From JARRPM01 sp963765545 (GTDB lineage: Bacteria > Pseudomonadota > Gammaproteobacteria > Pseudomonadales > Halieaceae): a stretch of DNA of 64,000 nucleotides. Numbering within the stretch: position 1 is the first letter of the stretch; each line of letters begins with the position of its first letter. Location: contig CAVXWW010000008.1 of assembly GCA_963765545.1 (NCBI GenBank), forward strand, positions 744,001 through 808,000, in the 5' to 3' direction. The notes beneath the pieces are model-generated. The model searched no databases. It saw nothing but the letters and a program-made list of their open reading frames with translations, and was not told the DNA's origin. Position numbers and translations under genes: made by a program. Of the stretch, positions 24,824 through 34,182 are shown piece after piece.

Positions 24824-26949
24824 GCGACGAACTCAAGGGCGCTATACGCGGCGCTTATAGCGCTATCATAGAAGGAAAGTCCCTGACGCCGCGCTGGGGC
24901 CAGCGCCAGATGATCGCCGAGATCGCCAATACTCTCGCGCGCATTCCCTCTCCCGGCGAAGCGCCCTCCAAACTTCCCGCCGTCTGCGTTATCGAGGCCG
25001 GCACCGGCACCGGCAAAACCATCGCCTATGCGGTGGCGGCAATCCCGGTCGCCAGGGCGATGAACAAGCGACTGGTGGTGGCCACCGCCACCATCGCGTT
25101 GCAGGAGCAGTTCGTCAACAAAGACCTGCCGGATATTCGCCGGCACACCGGGCTGGACTTCAGTTTTGTTCTCGCCAAGGGCCGACGGCGCTACGTGTGC
25201 CTGTCCAAGCTCGATCGCGTGTTCGGCCAGGGTCAGGGCGCTGACAGTGTGCTGCCATTGTACCCGGATGAAGTGGGGCAACCGGTCACCGCCGAGGCGC
25301 TGCCGGTATACACTGCCATGGTTGAAGCCCTGGGTCGGGGCCAGTGGGATGGTGACCGGGACAACTGGCCCGAGACCATCGCCGAGGATGTCTGGTACGG
25401 CGTTACCACGGATCACAGCCAGTGCAGTGGTCGGCGCTGCCCCAACATAGGCCAGTGCAGTTTCTTCCAGGCCCGTGATGAACTGCAAAGTGCGGATATC
25501 ATCGTCACCAACCACGACCTCACCCTGTCCGACCTGGCCCTGGGTGGTGGCGCCATCCTGTCTGCCCCTGAGGACAGCATCTACGTGTTCGATGAGGGGC
25601 ACCACCTCCCGGACAAGGCCCTGTCCCACTTCTCCAGCTTCTGTCGTTTGCATACCACTGTGCAGTGGTTGCAGGACAGTCGAAAATTGCTGGCCCAGGC
25701 GGCGCCCGCACTGGCCGCTCTGGATGCCTTGCAGCGTCCCCTCGAACGATTGCCGGGCATGATGGATGAGGCGACCTCCAGCCTGCAGGTCGCGGAACAG
25801 GTGGTGGCGAGCCTGTTTGAAGACCTGGAGACAGACGAGCGCAGGGACGATCAGCAACTGCGGCTGGAGCACGGCCTGGTACCACCCACCCTGATCCCGA
25901 TTGCGACTACCCTGGCCGGCCAGTTCCAGCAACTGGCCCAGGATCTGGCCCGCATGGAAGCCCAGCTTGAAGAGGCACTGGAAGACGAGTTTGCGTCTTT
26001 GGACAAGGCCACGATAGAAACCTGGCATATCAACCTTGGCGGGTTGTTGGGGCGGGCCGAGGGTGCGCTCGCATTGTGGCGCGAATACGCGGTGACCGGG
26101 GAGGGTGAAGTACCGCCCAAGGCCCGCTGGATCACGCTGCTTAACAGCAACGGCCAGTTTGGTTTCGACCTTCGCTGCAGCCCGATTCTCGCCGCGGACA
26201 TACTGCAGGAGTACCTGTGGTCGCGCGCCGCGGGTGTCATTGTCACCTCCGCCACCATGACCGCCCTCAATTCTTTCGAGCGCTTTATCCTGCATTCGGG
26301 GTCACCAGCGGAGGCGAACTACAAGATCGTGGCCAGCCCGTTTGACTATGGCAAAGCCGTATTCGCGGTGCCACACATGGACTGTGACCCCGGCGATGCC
26401 CAGGCCCACAGCCAGGCGCTGATCGACCAGCTGCCTCAGCTGCTGGATATGCGGGAGGGCAGCCTGGTGTTGTTTTCCTCCCGGCGCCAGATGCTGGAGG
26501 TATTCCAGGGCATCGACGCCAGCCTGCGGGAAGTCACCCTGATGCAGGGGGATTACAGCAAGCAGGAGATTCTGCGCCGTCACAAGGAGGTTGTCGACGC
26601 CGGCGGTGGCAGTGTTATCTTCGGCCTCGCCAGTTTTGCCGAGGGGGTGGACCTGCCTGGGAAATATTGCAGCCACGTCGTTATCGCAAAAATACCCTTT
26701 GCGGTGCCCGACAGCCCGCTGGAGGCGGCGCTGGCCGAGTGGGTTGAGGCCCAGGGCCGCAACGCCTTCATGGAAATCAGTGTGCCCGATGCCGCCCTGC
26801 GGCTGGTGCAGGCCAGTGGCCGCCTGTTGCGCACCGAACAGGATACCGGCAGGGTCACCCTGATGGACCGGCGCATTCTCACCCGTCGCTATGGCCGCGC
26901 TATTCTCGATTCATTGCCCCCGTTTCGGCGCGAGCTGGCGCAGCCCTGA
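24817..26949 (+). CDS. dinG: ATP-dependent helicase DinG
   Basis: DinG is an iron-sulfur superfamily 2 helicase that unwinds 5' to 3' and resolves R-loops and D-loops. Walker A is GTGTGKT at 62-68. The Fe-S ligands are C129, C204, C209 and C215. The motif II box is DEGHH (260-264), with Gly where DEAH has Ala, and a motif VI-like QASGRLLRT lies near the end. It starts at a TTG overlapping the upstream stop. At 710 residues it is full length. Confidence 0.93.
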   Translation: MLSDELKGAIRGAYSAIIEGKSLTPRWGQRQMIAEIANTLARIPSPGEAPSKLPAVCVIEAGTGTGKTIAYAVAAIPVARAMNKRLVVATATIALQEQFVNKDLPDIRRHTGLDFSFVLAKGRRRYVCLSKLDRVFGQGQGADSVLPLYPDEVGQPVTAEALPVYTAMVEALGRGQWDGDRDNWPETIAEDVWYGVTTDHSQCSGRRCPNIGQCSFFQARDELQSADIIVTNHDLTLSDLALGGGAILSAPEDSIYVFDEGHHLPDKALSHFSSFCRLHTTVQWLQDSRKLLAQAAPALAALDALQRPLERLPGMMDEATSSLQVAEQVVASLFEDLETDERRDDQQLRLEHGLVPPTLIPIATTLAGQFQQLAQDLARMEAQLEEALEDEFASLDKATIETWHINLGGLLGRAEGALALWREYAVTGEGEVPPKARWITLLNSNGQFGFDLRCSPILAADILQEYLWSRAAGVIVTSATMTALNSFERFILHSGSPAEANYKIVASPFDYGKAVFAVPHMDCDPGDAQAHSQALIDQLPQLLDMREGSLVLFSSRRQMLEVFQGIDASLREVTLMQGDYSKQEILRRHKEVVDAGGGSVIFGLASFAEGVDLPGKYCSHVVIAKIPFAVPDSPLEAALAEWVEAQGRNAFMEISVPDAALRLVQASGRLLRTEQDTGRVTLMDRRILTRRYGRAILDSLPPFRRELAQP

Positions 26950-26990
26950 ACGGTACCGGCGAAGCAAGGACTGTTGTTGGAGGAGGATGG

Positions 26991-27323
26991 ATGAATACCG
27001 GCGTCGCCGAGCTACTGATCGATATTGAGGCGCAGTTGCGGCAGCTGGGCCTGTGGGACAAGTTGCCCCCTTCGCCCGAGGCGCTGGCCTCGGATCAGCC
27101 CTTCAGTGTTGATACCCTGACATTGCCCCAGTGGCTGCAGTTTGTTTTCCTGCCCACGATCTACCAACTGCTGGAAGAAGGGGAGCCGCTGCCCGGCCGC
27201 TGCGGTATAGCGCCTATGGCTGAGGAGTATTTCAGGGGGCTGGGCCTGGCCAGCGACGCGCTGGAGCAGGCGCTGCTTAAAATGGACCAGATGTTGTCGG
27301 GAGAAGGCAGCGGCGGGGACTGA
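26991..27323 (+). CDS. yqcC: YqcC family protein (DUF446)
   Basis: This 110-residue protein matches the YqcC family, small helical proteins usually near truC in enterics. Family-like stretches are LLIDIEAQLRQLGLWD, FSVDTLTLPQWLQFVFLP and PLPGRCGIAPMAEEYF. The role is unknown. A strong GGAGGAGG site precedes the start, and a hairpin follows before fadA. Confidence 0.88.
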   Translation: MNTGVAELLIDIEAQLRQLGLWDKLPPSPEALASDQPFSVDTLTLPQWLQFVFLPTIYQLLEEGEPLPGRCGIAPMAEEYFRGLGLASDALEQALLKMDQMLSGEGSGGD

Positions 27324-27332
27324 ACCGCTCGC

Positions 27333-27353
27333 CGCCGCCTCACCCCGGCGGCG
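27333..27353. terminator. GC hairpin between convergent yqcC and fadA
   Basis: A perfect seven-base inverted repeat CGCCGCC/GGCGGCG fills the gap between the yqcC and fadA stops. It has no T-run on either side, so it may aid termination only partially. Confidence 0.5.
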
Positions 27354-28529
27354 CTAGACGCGCTCTATCACGGTGGTAATACCCTGGCCCAGGCCGATAC
27401 ACATGGTGGAGACTCCCAGGGTGAGGTCGCGGTCCTGCATCACGGTCAGCAAGGAGCCGGTGATGCGGGTGCCGGAGCAGCCGAAGGGATGGCCCAGTGC
27501 GATGGCGCCGCCGTGCACATTGACCTTCTCTTCCATGTCGTCCAGCAGTTCCAGGTCTTTCAGGACCGGCAGGGCCTGGGCCGCGAAGGCCTCATTCAGC
27601 TCAACCATTTCGATGTCCTTGATAGACAGGCCAAGCTTCTTCAGGGCCTTTTGCGTAGAGGGCACGGGGCCATAGCCCATGATAGAGGGATCGACTCCCG
27701 CGAGGGCCATGCCCTTGATTCGTGCGATCGGCGTCAGGCCCAGGGCCTGGGCTTTCTCGGCCGACATGACCAGCATGGCCGAGGCGCCGTCAGAGATCTG
27801 TGACGAAGTGCCTGCGGTGACGGTGCCGCCCTGGGGGTTGAACGCGGGCGGCAGGGAGGCCAGACCCTCCAGGGTGGTTTCGGGGCGTATGGTTTCATCG
27901 TGCTCGATCAGGGCCAGTGCGCCTTGTGCATCATGACCTTCAATGGGGATGATCTCCCGGGCGAACTTACCTTCCACGGTGGCCTTGTGCGCCAGCTGGT
28001 GCGAGCGCAGGCCGAGCTTGTCCTGATCCTCCCGGCCGATGCCGTGCAGCAGCGCCAGGTATTCGGCGGTCATGCCCATCATGCCTGCGGCCTTGGCCAC
28101 ATTCAGCCCCATGCGGGGGTTGGGATCCACACTCTCCATCATCGGCAGGTGGCCCAGATGCTCAACACCGCCCACCAGGTAGACATCGCCCACATCGGCC
28201 ATGATGTTGGCCGCTGCAGTGTGCAGGGCTGACATGGATGAGCCGCACAGGCGGTTAACGGTCTGGCCGGGAATGGTAAACGGCAGCTGGGCGGTCAGGA
28301 CCAGGGCGCGGCCCAGGTTCATGCCCTGCTCGCCGCGCTGCAATACACAACCCCAGATCAGGTCGTCTATCTCGGCCGGATCCAGCGCCGTGTTGCGGGC
28401 CAGCAGGCCCTTGATGACACCTACAGACAGGTCATCGGCGCGCACGTTGCGGAAACAGCCGTTCTTGGAGCGACCCATGGGGCTGCGGGCGTAATCGACT
28501 ATCACTGCGTCTCTCGGATTCAAATTCAC
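27354..28529 (-). CDS. fadA: Acetyl-CoA C-acyltransferase FadA
   Basis: FadA is the thiolase of aerobic beta-oxidation, the beta subunit of the FadBA complex. The acyl-accepting Cys is C95 (NRLCGSSMS). His and Cys of the GHPFGCSGTR motif complete the catalytic set. It is 391 residues. It lies 12 bases after fadB on the same strand, the standard fadBA order. Together with pckA and the PHA proteins it indicates use of fatty acids. Confidence 0.97.
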   Translation of the reverse strand: MNLNPRDAVIVDYARSPMGRSKNGCFRNVRADDLSVGVIKGLLARNTALDPAEIDDLIWGCVLQRGEQGMNLGRALVLTAQLPFTIPGQTVNRLCGSSMSALHTAAANIMADVGDVYLVGGVEHLGHLPMMESVDPNPRMGLNVAKAAGMMGMTAEYLALLHGIGREDQDKLGLRSHQLAHKATVEGKFAREIIPIEGHDAQGALALIEHDETIRPETTLEGLASLPPAFNPQGGTVTAGTSSQISDGASAMLVMSAEKAQALGLTPIARIKGMALAGVDPSIMGYGPVPSTQKALKKLGLSIKDIEMVELNEAFAAQALPVLKDLELLDDMEEKVNVHGGAIALGHPFGCSGTRITGSLLTVMQDRDLTLGVSTMCIGLGQGITTVIERV

Positions 28530-28541
28530 AGTATTTCTCCC

Positions 28542-30689
28542 TTAATAGTAGGTTTCGCCGGCAGCCAGTTTGGCCTGCATGCCTTCGGTTAATTCGTAAG
28601 TCTTGCCCAGGTGGGCAAACTTCTTTGATGCCTCGGCGATATGCGCCAGGCCGACGGTGTCCATCCAGCGGAACACGCCGCCCCTGAAGGGTGGGAAGCC
28701 AATACCGTAAAGCAGGGCCAGGTCGGCTTCTGCCGGGGTGCCGACAATGCCATCTTCCAGGCAGCGGGCCATTTCAGTTGCCATAGGCAGCATCATGCGG
28801 GCAATGATCTCCTCGCGGTCAAATTCCACTCGCTCGCCCACTACTGGCGCGATCAATGTGTACGCATCTTCCGAAACGGTCTTCTTCGGCTTGCCGCGCT
28901 TGTCTGGAATGTACTCGTAAAAGCCCTTGCCATTTTTCTGGCCGTAGCGCTCGTTCTCGAACATCACCTCGGTGGCAGTCTTGAAGTCCAGGGTCATGCG
29001 ATCGGGAAAGCCCGCCGCCATAACCTCGCCGGCGTGAGCGCCGGTATCGATACCCACAACATCCAACAGGTAAGCGGGACCCATGGGCCAGCCCCAGCGT
29101 TCCATGACCTTGTCTACGGCCTGGAAATCCGCGCCATCGCGGACCAGCTTGGTGAAACCATCAAAGTAGGGGAACAGGACCCGATTCACGAGGAATCCGG
29201 GGCAGTCTTTGACCACAACCGCTTTTTTGCCCATGCGATTGGCGTAGGCAACGGTGCGGGCGATAGCCTCGTCGGAGCTTTTTTCGCCGCGTATGACTTC
29301 CACCAGCGGCATCGCATGCACGGGGTTGAAGAAGTGCATGCCACAGAAGTTTTCCGGCCGTTGCAGGGCCTCGGCAAGATAGGTGATCGATATTGTTGAG
29401 GTGTTGGAGGCGAGGATAGCGTCTTCGCGAATGTGCTTCTCGGTTTCCGCCAGTACAGCGTGCTTGACCTTGGGGTTTTCGACAACCGCTTCCACCACGA
29501 TGTCGACACTCTCAAAACCCTCGTAGCTCAGTGTCGGGTCTATGTTGTTAAGCACCTCACCCATTTTTTCCGGGCTCATGCGACCGCGTGCGACCCGCTT
29601 GGCGAGCAGTTTGTTGGCCTCGTTGAGACCCAGGTCCAGGCCGGCCTGGGCGATGTCTTTCATCTTGATCGGAATGCCCTTCAGGGATGACTGGTAGGCA
29701 ATGCCCCCGCCCATGATACCGGCGCCCAGTACTGCCGCGCGCTCGATTTTCTTGTCGGCTTTCTTTTCCCAGCCTTTCGCTTTCTTGCCCAGCAGCTGGT
29801 CGGACAGAAAAACACCGACCAGGGCGGCTGCTACCGGTGTGGTCGCCAGTTCGGCAAATCCATCGGCCTCCACGTCAAGCGCGTCTTCCAGGCCCATGCC
29901 GCGAGCTTTCTCAATGACGTCGACAACCTTGACCGGGGCGGGGTAGTTCTTGCCCGCCTGTTGCGCGACCATCGACTTGATGGTGAAGAAGGCCATCATT
30001 GCCTCGGTGTCATTCAGGGGCAGCGGGCTGCTTTTGGCCGAGCGGCGCTGCTGGTACTCCAGCTTGCCGTCCACGCCGCTTTGCAGAGTGGCCAGCGCAA
30101 TCTCGCGCAGCTGGTCGGGGCCGGCCAGGGCGTCTACCGCACCCGCCTTGAGGGCGTCGGCCGCGCGCTTGTCCGCGCCGGTGGCTATCCACATGACCGC
30201 CTCGTCCACGCCTATGATTCGGGGCAGGCGCACGGTGCCGCCCCAGCCGGGCAGTATGCCCAGCTTGGTTTCAGGCAGGCCGATAACCGCGGCAGTGCTC
30301 ATGACCCGGAAGTCGCAGGCCAGGCAGATTTCCAGGCCGCCACCCATGGCGGCGCCGTTGATCGCGACGCAGCTGGGGTAGGGCAGGTTTTGCAGGCGAT
30401 TGAAGTTGGCATTATTGGTGCCGGTGAAGGGTTTGATTTCATCCTTGCCGGCGCCAAACAGGCTGGTAAATTCAGTGATGTCGGCACCGACGATGAACAC
30501 GGGTTTGGCGCTGGTGACCAGCAGGCCCTTGATGCCCGATTCGGCTTCCAGTGCGTCCAGTGCAGCGGTGAGGCTGGTCACGGTTTGCTGGTCGAATTTG
30601 TTGACGGATTCGCCTTGCAGATCGAAATTCATTTCGGCGATATCGCCATCCAGGCGTTTCACCGAGAGCGAGTCACTCTGATAGATCAT
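28542..30689 (-). CDS. fadB: Fatty-acid oxidation complex alpha subunit FadB
   Basis: FadB is the bifunctional enoyl-CoA hydratase/3-hydroxyacyl-CoA dehydrogenase of beta-oxidation. The N-terminal hydratase has Glu120 (MGGGLE) and Glu140 (GLPETKLG), the positions equivalent to the catalytic pair in the E. coli enzyme. The NAD-binding motif GAGIMGGGIA lies at 322-330. The dehydrogenase catalytic His is in GMHFFNPVH. At 715 residues it is full length. It is the first gene of the fadBA operon. No FadR or PsrA box was obvious in the 255 bases upstream. Confidence 0.97.
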   Translation of the reverse strand: MIYQSDSLSVKRLDGDIAEMNFDLQGESVNKFDQQTVTSLTAALDALEAESGIKGLLVTSAKPVFIVGADITEFTSLFGAGKDEIKPFTGTNNANFNRLQNLPYPSCVAINGAAMGGGLEICLACDFRVMSTAAVIGLPETKLGILPGWGGTVRLPRIIGVDEAVMWIATGADKRAADALKAGAVDALAGPDQLREIALATLQSGVDGKLEYQQRRSAKSSPLPLNDTEAMMAFFTIKSMVAQQAGKNYPAPVKVVDVIEKARGMGLEDALDVEADGFAELATTPVAAALVGVFLSDQLLGKKAKGWEKKADKKIERAAVLGAGIMGGGIAYQSSLKGIPIKMKDIAQAGLDLGLNEANKLLAKRVARGRMSPEKMGEVLNNIDPTLSYEGFESVDIVVEAVVENPKVKHAVLAETEKHIREDAILASNTSTISITYLAEALQRPENFCGMHFFNPVHAMPLVEVIRGEKSSDEAIARTVAYANRMGKKAVVVKDCPGFLVNRVLFPYFDGFTKLVRDGADFQAVDKVMERWGWPMGPAYLLDVVGIDTGAHAGEVMAAGFPDRMTLDFKTATEVMFENERYGQKNGKGFYEYIPDKRGKPKKTVSEDAYTLIAPVVGERVEFDREEIIARMMLPMATEMARCLEDGIVGTPAEADLALLYGIGFPPFRGGVFRWMDTVGLAHIAEASKKFAHLGKTYELTEGMQAKLAAGETYY

Positions 30690-30944
30690 ATCGATGTCCT
30701 GTAAATGTCAGGTAAAGGTTGCGGTCGTTGGTCTCCGGGCGCTGTAGCCGGTTCTCGCTCGGGCCCCGTCGGGGGGCATTATTGTAGCGGGCAAAAACGC
30801 CATTGGGAATGATAAGTTTACACTGCCAACATGCGCTTTCCCATGAGCATCCGCGCGGGGGGTGCCGCGCCGGGAAAGCCGACACCGGCGCCGGCCGGCG
30901 TTCTGTAACTGACTTATGGCGGTCTTTGTGCTACTTTCGCGCGC

Positions 30945-33464
30945 ATGTCTATGTTTTCTATACTGGCTCGCAGGGCGTTCCTGCCTGTGTGTGTGGTTTT
31001 TGCCGGTTGCGGTGGTGGTGGCGGTGGTGGCTCTCCCGGCGCTGCCGCCGTAAACACGGTGTCTACCGGCAGCGTCACCAATTCACCCGAGGTATCCTGG
31101 TACAGCACCGCCGGGCCATTGATCGAACGTTACTGCGTGGCCTGCCACAGCGAGGGCGGTACGGCCTCTTTCCCGCTGCAAACCCATAGTCAGGTCGTGT
31201 CCAAGCGTTCGGCGATGATTTACGTGCTCGAAGGCGACACCATGCCGCCCCGGGGTTATGCAGACCTGCAACCCGGCGAGGCTGGCCTGTTGCTGGGCTG
31301 GCTCAAGGCGGGTGCGCCCCTTGGTGATCCATCGCAGGAACCCCTGCGTCAGCTTGCCAGCGGGTTTACCTACCACGCTGACGCCCGCCCGATCATCGAA
31401 GAAAAATGTGTTAACTGTCATGTTGAGGGCGGCATCGCGCCCTTCCCGCTGGACAGCTATGACAAGGTGAAGGCGGTAGCGGCCGCGGCGGCTTTTGCCG
31501 TCGAAAATGGCACCATGCCCCCCTGGCACCCAACCGACGGCTATTCGGAATTTTCGGCAAGCCGCGCCCTGGCGCCGCAACAGGAATATGTCCTGCTGAA
31601 CTGGTTGCAGGGCGATCTGGCCCCGGGTAATCCGCAGGAGTATGTGGCGCCGCCGCAGAAAGAGTCCAAAAGCACCGACGACTACAACCTGCGACTTGCA
31701 CTTCCCCAGGCATACACCCCGACACTGCGCCCGGATGACCACCGGTGCTTTGCGATCGAGTGGCCGCTGGATGAAACGGCGTATGTCACCAACGTGGATG
31801 TCATTCCCGACCAGGAGGATGAAGTCCACCATGTGATTGTATCCATTGCCGAGCCCGAAGATGCGGCGACCTACTATGCCTCTGACGGCGAGGACGGGAG
31901 ACCGGGTTGGCACTGCCTTGGTATGGGCGGTGTCGATGGGGCGCCACTGCCGCGCCAGATAGGCGGCTGGGTGCCCGGCGCAGGGCGCGAGCCACCGCCT
32001 GAGGGCACCGGCATTATCGTCTTGCCGGGATCGGTCATGGTGGTTCAGATGCACTACAACACCCTTGTGGCAGAGCCCACACCAGACCAGTCCACCATAC
32101 TGGTCGAGACAGCGCAGGAGGTCGACCTGCCCGCCAGCTCCTTCCTGCTGGCAGATCCGCGCTGGCTGCGGCCCGGGGGTATGCCCATCGCCGCCGGGGA
32201 TCCCGACGCCCGCCATGAATTTACAGTACCCACGGCAGCGTTGGCTTCTATTTTTGGTGAGCCCGCAGGGCTGACCGCGGCAGATTCCTGGGTGCTGCAC
32301 AACGGGTTCATCCATATGCATACCCGCGGCAAGACCGGTCGCATCACACTGCTGCGCAAGAATGGTACCCGTCAGGTTGTGCTGGATATACGAGACTGGG
32401 ATTTTAACTGGCAGAGCACCTACCGCCTGGATCGGGAGGTGCTGATCAATCCCGGCGATTTGCTCAAGCTGGAATGCAGCTGGGATAACACCCAGGCCAA
32501 CCAGGATATTGTCAACGGTGTGCAGCAAAAGCCGCAGGACATACAGTGGGGTGATGGCACCGGCGATGAAATGTGCCTGATGTCTGTGCTGATGACCGAG
32601 CCGCGAGAGGGTTACGATTACAGCTATGCACCTGCCGTGTATATCGAATCGCCCGCGTATCGTCAGCAATTTACCGCCGGGGAACTGGTACCCCTGAAAC
32701 TGCTGTTGAACAATTTCACCCTGCAAGACCCGGGCGAACACGACCACAGCGATCCGTCGAAGCACAACGATTCGGGCCACGCGGCGCAGGGTGCGAACCA
32801 CAGCCGGGTTTTCGACGGCCATTATCATGTGTATCTCGATACCGACGATGACAGCGCCGAGCACCTCACGGCCTGGGACAGCAGCTATTTCTACCAGCTC
32901 CCGGACGCGATTGAACCGGGCGTGCACACGCTGCGGGTGAGCTTGCGCGGTTCGGATCATCATCCGCTGGGCATAGAGCACGAGGTAGAGTTCGAGGTGG
33001 TCGAAAGCGCTGCAATTGAGAAACGCAGCCTGGTGGATGTCGATGCCTGGAAAGAGCAGCCGGCTGTCGCCGACAGCCTGGCAGCCCACCGGCCTGAGGA
33101 TGTGCAGTGCCCGTCCAATAGCTGGTACAGCGAACAGGGCGCGCTCGAGGTCGAGACCGGCTATTGCAACTACCTGTCACTTACCCAGCCCAGCCTGGCT
33201 GCGATTGCGGCGGGCGACTCACTGCACCTTGTCCTGTGGCATGCGGACCTGGCCTTTGAGAAACCGGCGCGCGCCCATGTCGCGATTACGGTGGACGGCA
33301 AATTAGTCTGGCAGACCAAGGTCGCCATCCCGGCCGAGGCAAATATTTTCGACCAGCGTATCCCGGTGGACTTCGATGCTCCGGCCGGTAGCGCGGTGGA
33401 ATTTCACCTGCACAATCACGGATATAACACCTGGACACTCCTGCAACTGGAGGTTGAGCGCTGA
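30945..33464 (+). CDS. Lipoprotein: two c-type haem motifs fused to a PHM-like copper type II monooxygenase
   Basis: This 839-residue protein begins with a lipobox FAGC (Cys22) and a polyglycine linker, so it should be membrane-anchored in the periplasm or at the surface. Two haem-binding motifs follow: CVACH (64-68) and CVNCH (155-159), each with a nearby TMPP (Met100 and Met191) as possible axial ligand. From about 250 a copper type II ascorbate-dependent monooxygenase core (PHM/DBM family) has all metal ligands in order: H295-H296, H370 (MHYN), H457 and H459 (HMH), and M543. A C-terminal beta-rich domain with a His/Asp-rich insert (DHSDPSKHNDSGH near 666) ends the protein. It would hydroxylate an unknown substrate, the haems supplying electrons. 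It heads a six-gene operon. Confidence 0.88.
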   Translation: MSMFSILARRAFLPVCVVFAGCGGGGGGGSPGAAAVNTVSTGSVTNSPEVSWYSTAGPLIERYCVACHSEGGTASFPLQTHSQVVSKRSAMIYVLEGDTMPPRGYADLQPGEAGLLLGWLKAGAPLGDPSQEPLRQLASGFTYHADARPIIEEKCVNCHVEGGIAPFPLDSYDKVKAVAAAAAFAVENGTMPPWHPTDGYSEFSASRALAPQQEYVLLNWLQGDLAPGNPQEYVAPPQKESKSTDDYNLRLALPQAYTPTLRPDDHRCFAIEWPLDETAYVTNVDVIPDQEDEVHHVIVSIAEPEDAATYYASDGEDGRPGWHCLGMGGVDGAPLPRQIGGWVPGAGREPPPEGTGIIVLPGSVMVVQMHYNTLVAEPTPDQSTILVETAQEVDLPASSFLLADPRWLRPGGMPIAAGDPDARHEFTVPTAALASIFGEPAGLTAADSWVLHNGFIHMHTRGKTGRITLLRKNGTRQVVLDIRDWDFNWQSTYRLDREVLINPGDLLKLECSWDNTQANQDIVNGVQQKPQDIQWGDGTGDEMCLMSVLMTEPREGYDYSYAPAVYIESPAYRQQFTAGELVPLKLLLNNFTLQDPGEHDHSDPSKHNDSGHAAQGANHSRVFDGHYHVYLDTDDDSAEHLTAWDSSYFYQLPDAIEPGVHTLRVSLRGSDHHPLGIEHEVEFEVVESAAIEKRSLVDVDAWKEQPAVADSLAAHRPEDVQCPSNSWYSEQGALEVETGYCNYLSLTQPSLAAIAAGDSLHLVLWHADLAFEKPARAHVAITVDGKLVWQTKVAIPAEANIFDQRIPVDFDAPAGSAVEFHLHNHGYNTWTLLQLEVER

Positions 33465-33469
33465 ACACG

Positions 33470-33970
33470 GTGCTTAAACATTGGACGCTGCTGTGGTTGC
33501 TGGGGGTGTTTGCCCTGCCTGCGGCAGCCGGTGTCAAGGTAGGCGAGCCCGCACCGCCGGTGGCCCTGCCGCTGTTATCCCCGCCCGCTTCACAGGAACT
33601 CAGCCTGGCTTCCCTGCGTGGCAAGATCGTCTATCTCGATTTCTGGGCGTCCTGGTGCGGCCCGTGCAGGGTGTCTTTTCCCCAGCTGGAACAATTGCGC
33701 CAGGAACTCGGCCCCCGCGGCTTTGAAGTATTGGCGGTGAATGTGGACGAACAGGAGTCGGACGCCCTGCACTTCCTCCAGGAACTCCCCGTGACTTATC
33801 CCGTGGTGCGCGACGGCAGCGGGGAGACGCCGGGCAACTACGGGATTCTCGGTATGCCAACCGGCTACCTGATCGATCGCAAGGGCGTTGTTCGACTGGT
33901 GCACCAGGGCTATCGCAAAAGTGACGGCGAAGCCCTGCGCGCCGCTGTCATCGAACTGCTGGGGGACTGA
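33470..33970 (+). CDS. TlpA-like periplasmic thioredoxin
   Basis: This 166-residue protein has a signal peptide (residues 1-20) and a TlpA/ResA-type thioredoxin fold with active site WCGPC at 62-66. The cis-Pro loop is GMPTGYLID. It starts at a GTG five bases after the monooxygenase stop. It probably reduces disulfides in the periplasm, for haem attachment to the upstream CXXCH motifs or for the Cys-rich partner downstream. TlpA proteins are commonly found with ApbE and DUF3570 partners, as here. Confidence 0.9.
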   Translation: MLKHWTLLWLLGVFALPAAAGVKVGEPAPPVALPLLSPPASQELSLASLRGKIVYLDFWASWCGPCRVSFPQLEQLRQELGPRGFEVLAVNVDEQESDALHFLQELPVTYPVVRDGSGETPGNYGILGMPTGYLIDRKGVVRLVHQGYRKSDGEALRAAVIELLGD

Positions 33971-33975
33971 TCGCG

Positions 33976-34182
33976 GTGAAGCAACTGACCTGCCTGTTTG
34001 TCCTGCTGTGCCTGTGCGGTTGCGAAACAGTGCAGCCCTGGGAGCGGGGCACCCTCGCCAGGCGTGAGATGCAGTGGGAGCCCGACCGCATGGAGATCAG
34101 CCTGCAGGCCCAGATCAATGCCAGCAAGGAAGCGTCTTCCGGTGGGCAGGGTGCTGCCGGTGGCGGTTGCGGGTGTAACTGA
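33976..34182 (+). CDS. DUF4266 small lipoprotein ending GGGCGCN
   Basis: This 68-residue protein has a lipoprotein signal (LCGC, lipidated Cys16) and the DUF4266 conserved PWERGTLARREMQWEPD segment at about 21-37. A flexible tail ends in GGGCGCN with C65 and C67. The tail is the conserved hallmark of the family and looks like a metal- or cofactor-carrying terminus, though none is known. It starts at a GTG five bases after tlpA, and its stop overlaps the DUF3570 start (TGATG). The family's function is unknown. Confidence 0.88.
   Translation: MKQLTCLFVLLCLCGCETVQPWERGTLARREMQWEPDRMEISLQAQINASKEASSGGQGAAGGGCGCN

Noticed and set aside
24763..26295. Long minus-strand ORF of 510 codons
   Set aside because: It is antisense to dinG, which has full helicase motifs. 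Long shadow ORFs are expected at this GC content.
31083..33089. Minus-strand ORF of 668 codons
   Set aside because: Antisense to the monooxygenase, whose frame carries complete haem and copper motifs. No motif was seen in the antisense product.
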